43,875 nucleotides of DNA, from the NCBI GenBank assembly GCA_947064765.1, contig CAMSWH010000011.1:1-43875 (forward strand). The letters run 5' to 3'. Shown here piece by piece: positions 42,651 to 43,875 of this stretch. The position numbers were made by a program, and so were the translations under genes. How positions within the stretch are numbered: position 1 is the first letter of the stretch; each line of letters starts with the position of its first letter. The notes beneath the pieces were generated by a model, which was given only the letters and a program-made list of their open reading frames with translations, did no database searches and had not been told where the DNA came from. The stretch is from an uncultured Clostridium sp. GTDB taxonomy: Bacteria; Bacillota; Clostridia; TANB77; CAG-508.

Positions 42651-43262
42651 TTAAACTTTATTTTCTTCATTTTTAATATCTTCGTCTTCCCTTTCGGGCA
42701 TTGGAGCCTCCATTACATCATCTATTACAATTTGTTCATTTTCATCTAGTTTATATCTTGGAAGTTCTGGTAACTCTTCTAAACTTGAAATTCCAAACAT
42801 TTTCATAAATTTACTAGTAACTTTATACATTGTTGGTCTTCCAGGTGCATCTAGTTTTCCAGCTTCTTCTATTAAATCAAATTCTAATAATTTATATACT
42901 GTTCCATCTGTACTAACACCACGTATAGCTTCAATTTCTGATCTAGTTATGTTAGGATTATACGCAATTATAGCCAAAGTTTCTAATGCAGCATTAGAAA
43001 TATTAGGTTTAGCTCTATTATCAAATAATGGATATATGTATTCATAATATTCTTTTTTTGTACATAGTTGATAATTATCGTTAACTTTGATTATTTCAAT
43101 ACCACTGTTTCTAGCTTCATATTCAGTTTTCATATTTAAAATAATTTTATCAATATCTTCTGCGCCTATCTCTAAAACATTCATAATTTCTTTTACACTT
43201 ACTTCACGTCCAGCTGCAAAAAGCATTGCTTCAATTATTGATTGTTCTTTGCTAAATTCCAT
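42651..43262 (-). CDS. scpB: segregation and condensation protein B
   Basis: The 203-aa kleisin-associated protein dimerises and binds ScpA in the SMC complex. The two winged-helix domains include SIIEAMLFAAGREVSVKEI, NISNAALETLAIIAYNPNITRSEIEAIRGV and LIEEAGKLDAPGRPTMYKVTSKFMKMFGI, all diagnostic. The track start at 43274 lacks a ribosome binding site, while GGAGGAGA inside that extension serves the ATG at 43262. The scpA gene, usually directly upstream, is not there; the next gene upstream is on the other strand. proS follows downstream after about 90 nt. Confidence 0.95.
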   Translation of the reverse strand: MEFSKEQSIIEAMLFAAGREVSVKEIMNVLEIGAEDIDKIILNMKTEYEARNSGIEIIKVNDNYQLCTKKEYYEYIYPLFDNRAKPNISNAALETLAIIAYNPNITRSEIEAIRGVSTDGTVYKLLEFDLIEEAGKLDAPGRPTMYKVTSKFMKMFGISSLEELPELPRYKLDENEQIVIDDVMEAPMPEREDEDIKNEENKV

Positions 43263-43345
43263 ATTCTCCTCCATAAATATTATTCTTATATTATTACATG
43301 AAATTCAACTATTGTCAAGCTTATAGGGCTTTTAATTTTTGCTAA

Positions 43346-43374
43346 TTGACATAATATTTTCGATATGATATAAT
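43346..43374 (+). promoter_or_regulatory. consensus sigma-A promoter
   Basis: TTGACA (43346-43351), exactly 17 nt, TATAAT (43369-43374): a perfect consensus promoter for the small charged protein gene. Its leader is about 25 nt. Confidence 0.85.
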
Positions 43375-43406
43375 AAAAATGTAAGTTTATTTATGAGGTG
43401 ATAAAA

Positions 43407-43604
43407 ATGTCTAAAAAAGAAGTTAATAATACTAATAATGACGATATTGAAGTTGTTATAGGTGATGATTCTATATTAAACATTTCAGAAGTTGGAGATT
43501 GTATGAATGACTTAAGACCAAAAGATTCTGTAAAAAATAAGAAAAAAGTTATAATCCCACTAGCTAAAAAGAAAAAAGATAACAACAAAAAAAATGAAGA
43601 TTAG
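43407..43604 (+). CDS. small highly charged protein, unknown function
   Basis: The start is placed at the ATG at 43407 because GAGGTGA at 43395-43401 is its ribosome binding site; the track GTG at 43398 is part of that site. The 65-aa product has an acidic Asn/Asp-rich first half (NNTNNDDIEVVIGDDS), a central hydrophobic/Cys segment (ISEVGDCMNDLRP) and a strongly basic tail (KNKKKVIIPLAKKKKDNNKK). It has no transmembrane segment. A consensus promoter and a clean terminator show it is a real, probably well-expressed, single-gene unit. I do not recognise it; nucleic acid or ribosome binding would suit the tail but is a guess. Confidence 0.7.
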   Translation: MSKKEVNNTNNDDIEVVIGDDSILNISEVGDCMNDLRPKDSVKNKKKVIIPLAKKKKDNNKKNED

Positions 43605-43611
43605 CTAATTT

Positions 43612-43640
43612 TAATCCCTAATTTAAAACTTAGGGATTTT
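43612..43640 (+). terminator. terminator of the small charged protein gene
   Basis: AATCCCTAA and TTAGGGATT arms with a short loop, followed by TTTTGTTTT. Confidence 0.85.
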
Positions 43641-43749
43641 TGTTTTCATTTTTCTTAAATTTTTTATTTTAAAAAACTATAAACTATATTTATTTTATAA
43701 TTTCATTTATATTTTTACTTAATAAATACAAGATTATTGAATTTTTTAC

Positions 43750-43778
43750 TTGACAAACGCTAATAATACTATTATAAT
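43750..43778 (+). promoter_or_regulatory. tRNA-Met promoter
   Basis: TTGACA (43750-43755), 17-nt spacer, TATAAT (43773-43778), about 20 nt before the tRNA. Confidence 0.8.
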
Positions 43779-43798
43779 AATATCTGCTAAGTAATTAT

Positions 43799-43875
43799 GG
43801 CGACGTAGCTCAGTTGGCTAGAGCATCCGGTTCATACCCGGCAGGTCGTAAGTTCGAATCTCACCGTCGCTACCA
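43799..43875 (+). tRNA. tRNA-Met (CAT), elongator type
   Basis: The 77-nt cloverleaf begins GGCGACG and ends CGTCGCT plus ACCA. Anticodon stem CCGGT-TCATACC-CGG has CAT, the D-loop reads AGCTCAGTTGGCTAGAGC and the T-arm AAGTTCGAATCTC. CCA is encoded. The G1-U72 type acceptor and sequence resemble Bacillus elongator tRNA-Met rather than initiator. A lysidine-modified tRNA-Ile2 is less likely but shares the CAT anticodon. It ends at the last base of the window; more tRNA genes may follow. Confidence 0.93.

Overview
The window is about 44 kb of very AT-rich DNA (intergenic DNA is mostly A/T; coding DNA prefers A/T-ending codons). It comes from an anaerobic, monoderm member of the Clostridia/Bacillota. 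The evidence is rubrerythrin with a PerR-type regulator, a bifunctional AdhE, GatCAB amidotransferase, short-type ProRS, strong AGGAGG-type ribosome binding sites, sigma-A promoters (TTGACA-N17-TATAAT), an LPXTG protein with its own sortase, and many wall hydrolases. An uncultured gut clostridium would fit, but genus cannot be read from the sequence.

Layout. 0-1.6 kb: a 14-bp tandem repeat at the edge, a small membrane protein, and a perR-rubrerythrin operon with a palindromic operator at the start point. 1.6-3.6 kb: a REP-like hairpin and an ECF sigma factor/anti-sigma pair. 3.9-14.4 kb: an envelope block on the minus strand. It holds a C39-like peptidase with Ig-like and SH3 domains, a BlaI repressor with a BlaR1-like M56 membrane protease fused to an M23 peptidase, a VanY-like carboxypeptidase, a CofE-like ligase, a two-component system with an accessory membrane protein, and a polysaccharide deacetylase. 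The response regulator gene carries a +1 frameshift. Two sets of 11-bp-spaced TTGTA repeats mark a likely response-regulator box in front of the regulator and in front of the cofE-like gene. 14.5-18.3 kb: two SDR oxidoreductases, a signal-less M15/PG-binding wall hydrolase between twin hairpins, a small two-TM protein and a FlaR-like kinase.

18.4-23.9 kb is the most unusual region. Four consecutive minus-strand genes encode an LPXTG protein with a cohesin-like domain, a sortase, an N-acetylglucosaminidase ending in a dockerin, and a membrane-anchored protein with a cohesin-like and a cadherin-like domain. Read together they suggest a non-cellulosomal cohesin-dockerin complex that docks an autolysin on the wall or membrane.

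24-43.9 kb is mainly housekeeping: gatC-HAD nucleotidase-gatA-gatB, a Nudix hydrolase, a TM2/multi-TM pair, adhE, an M23 peptidase, smc with an unknown downstream gene, an HD-GYP phosphodiesterase, a PH-domain protein, a remnant of a tyrosine integrase, proS, scpB, a small charged protein and a tRNA-Met(CAT) at the right edge.

Across the window a composite intergenic element recurs (conserved TGTGCAAA-type motif, then a TATTTAATAGGAAA hairpin, then a terminator-like hairpin), mostly at the 3' ends of minus-strand genes. Two loci carry it as a tandem pair with a nearly identical 62-63 bp hairpin. All homology calls come from reading motifs; no database search was run.
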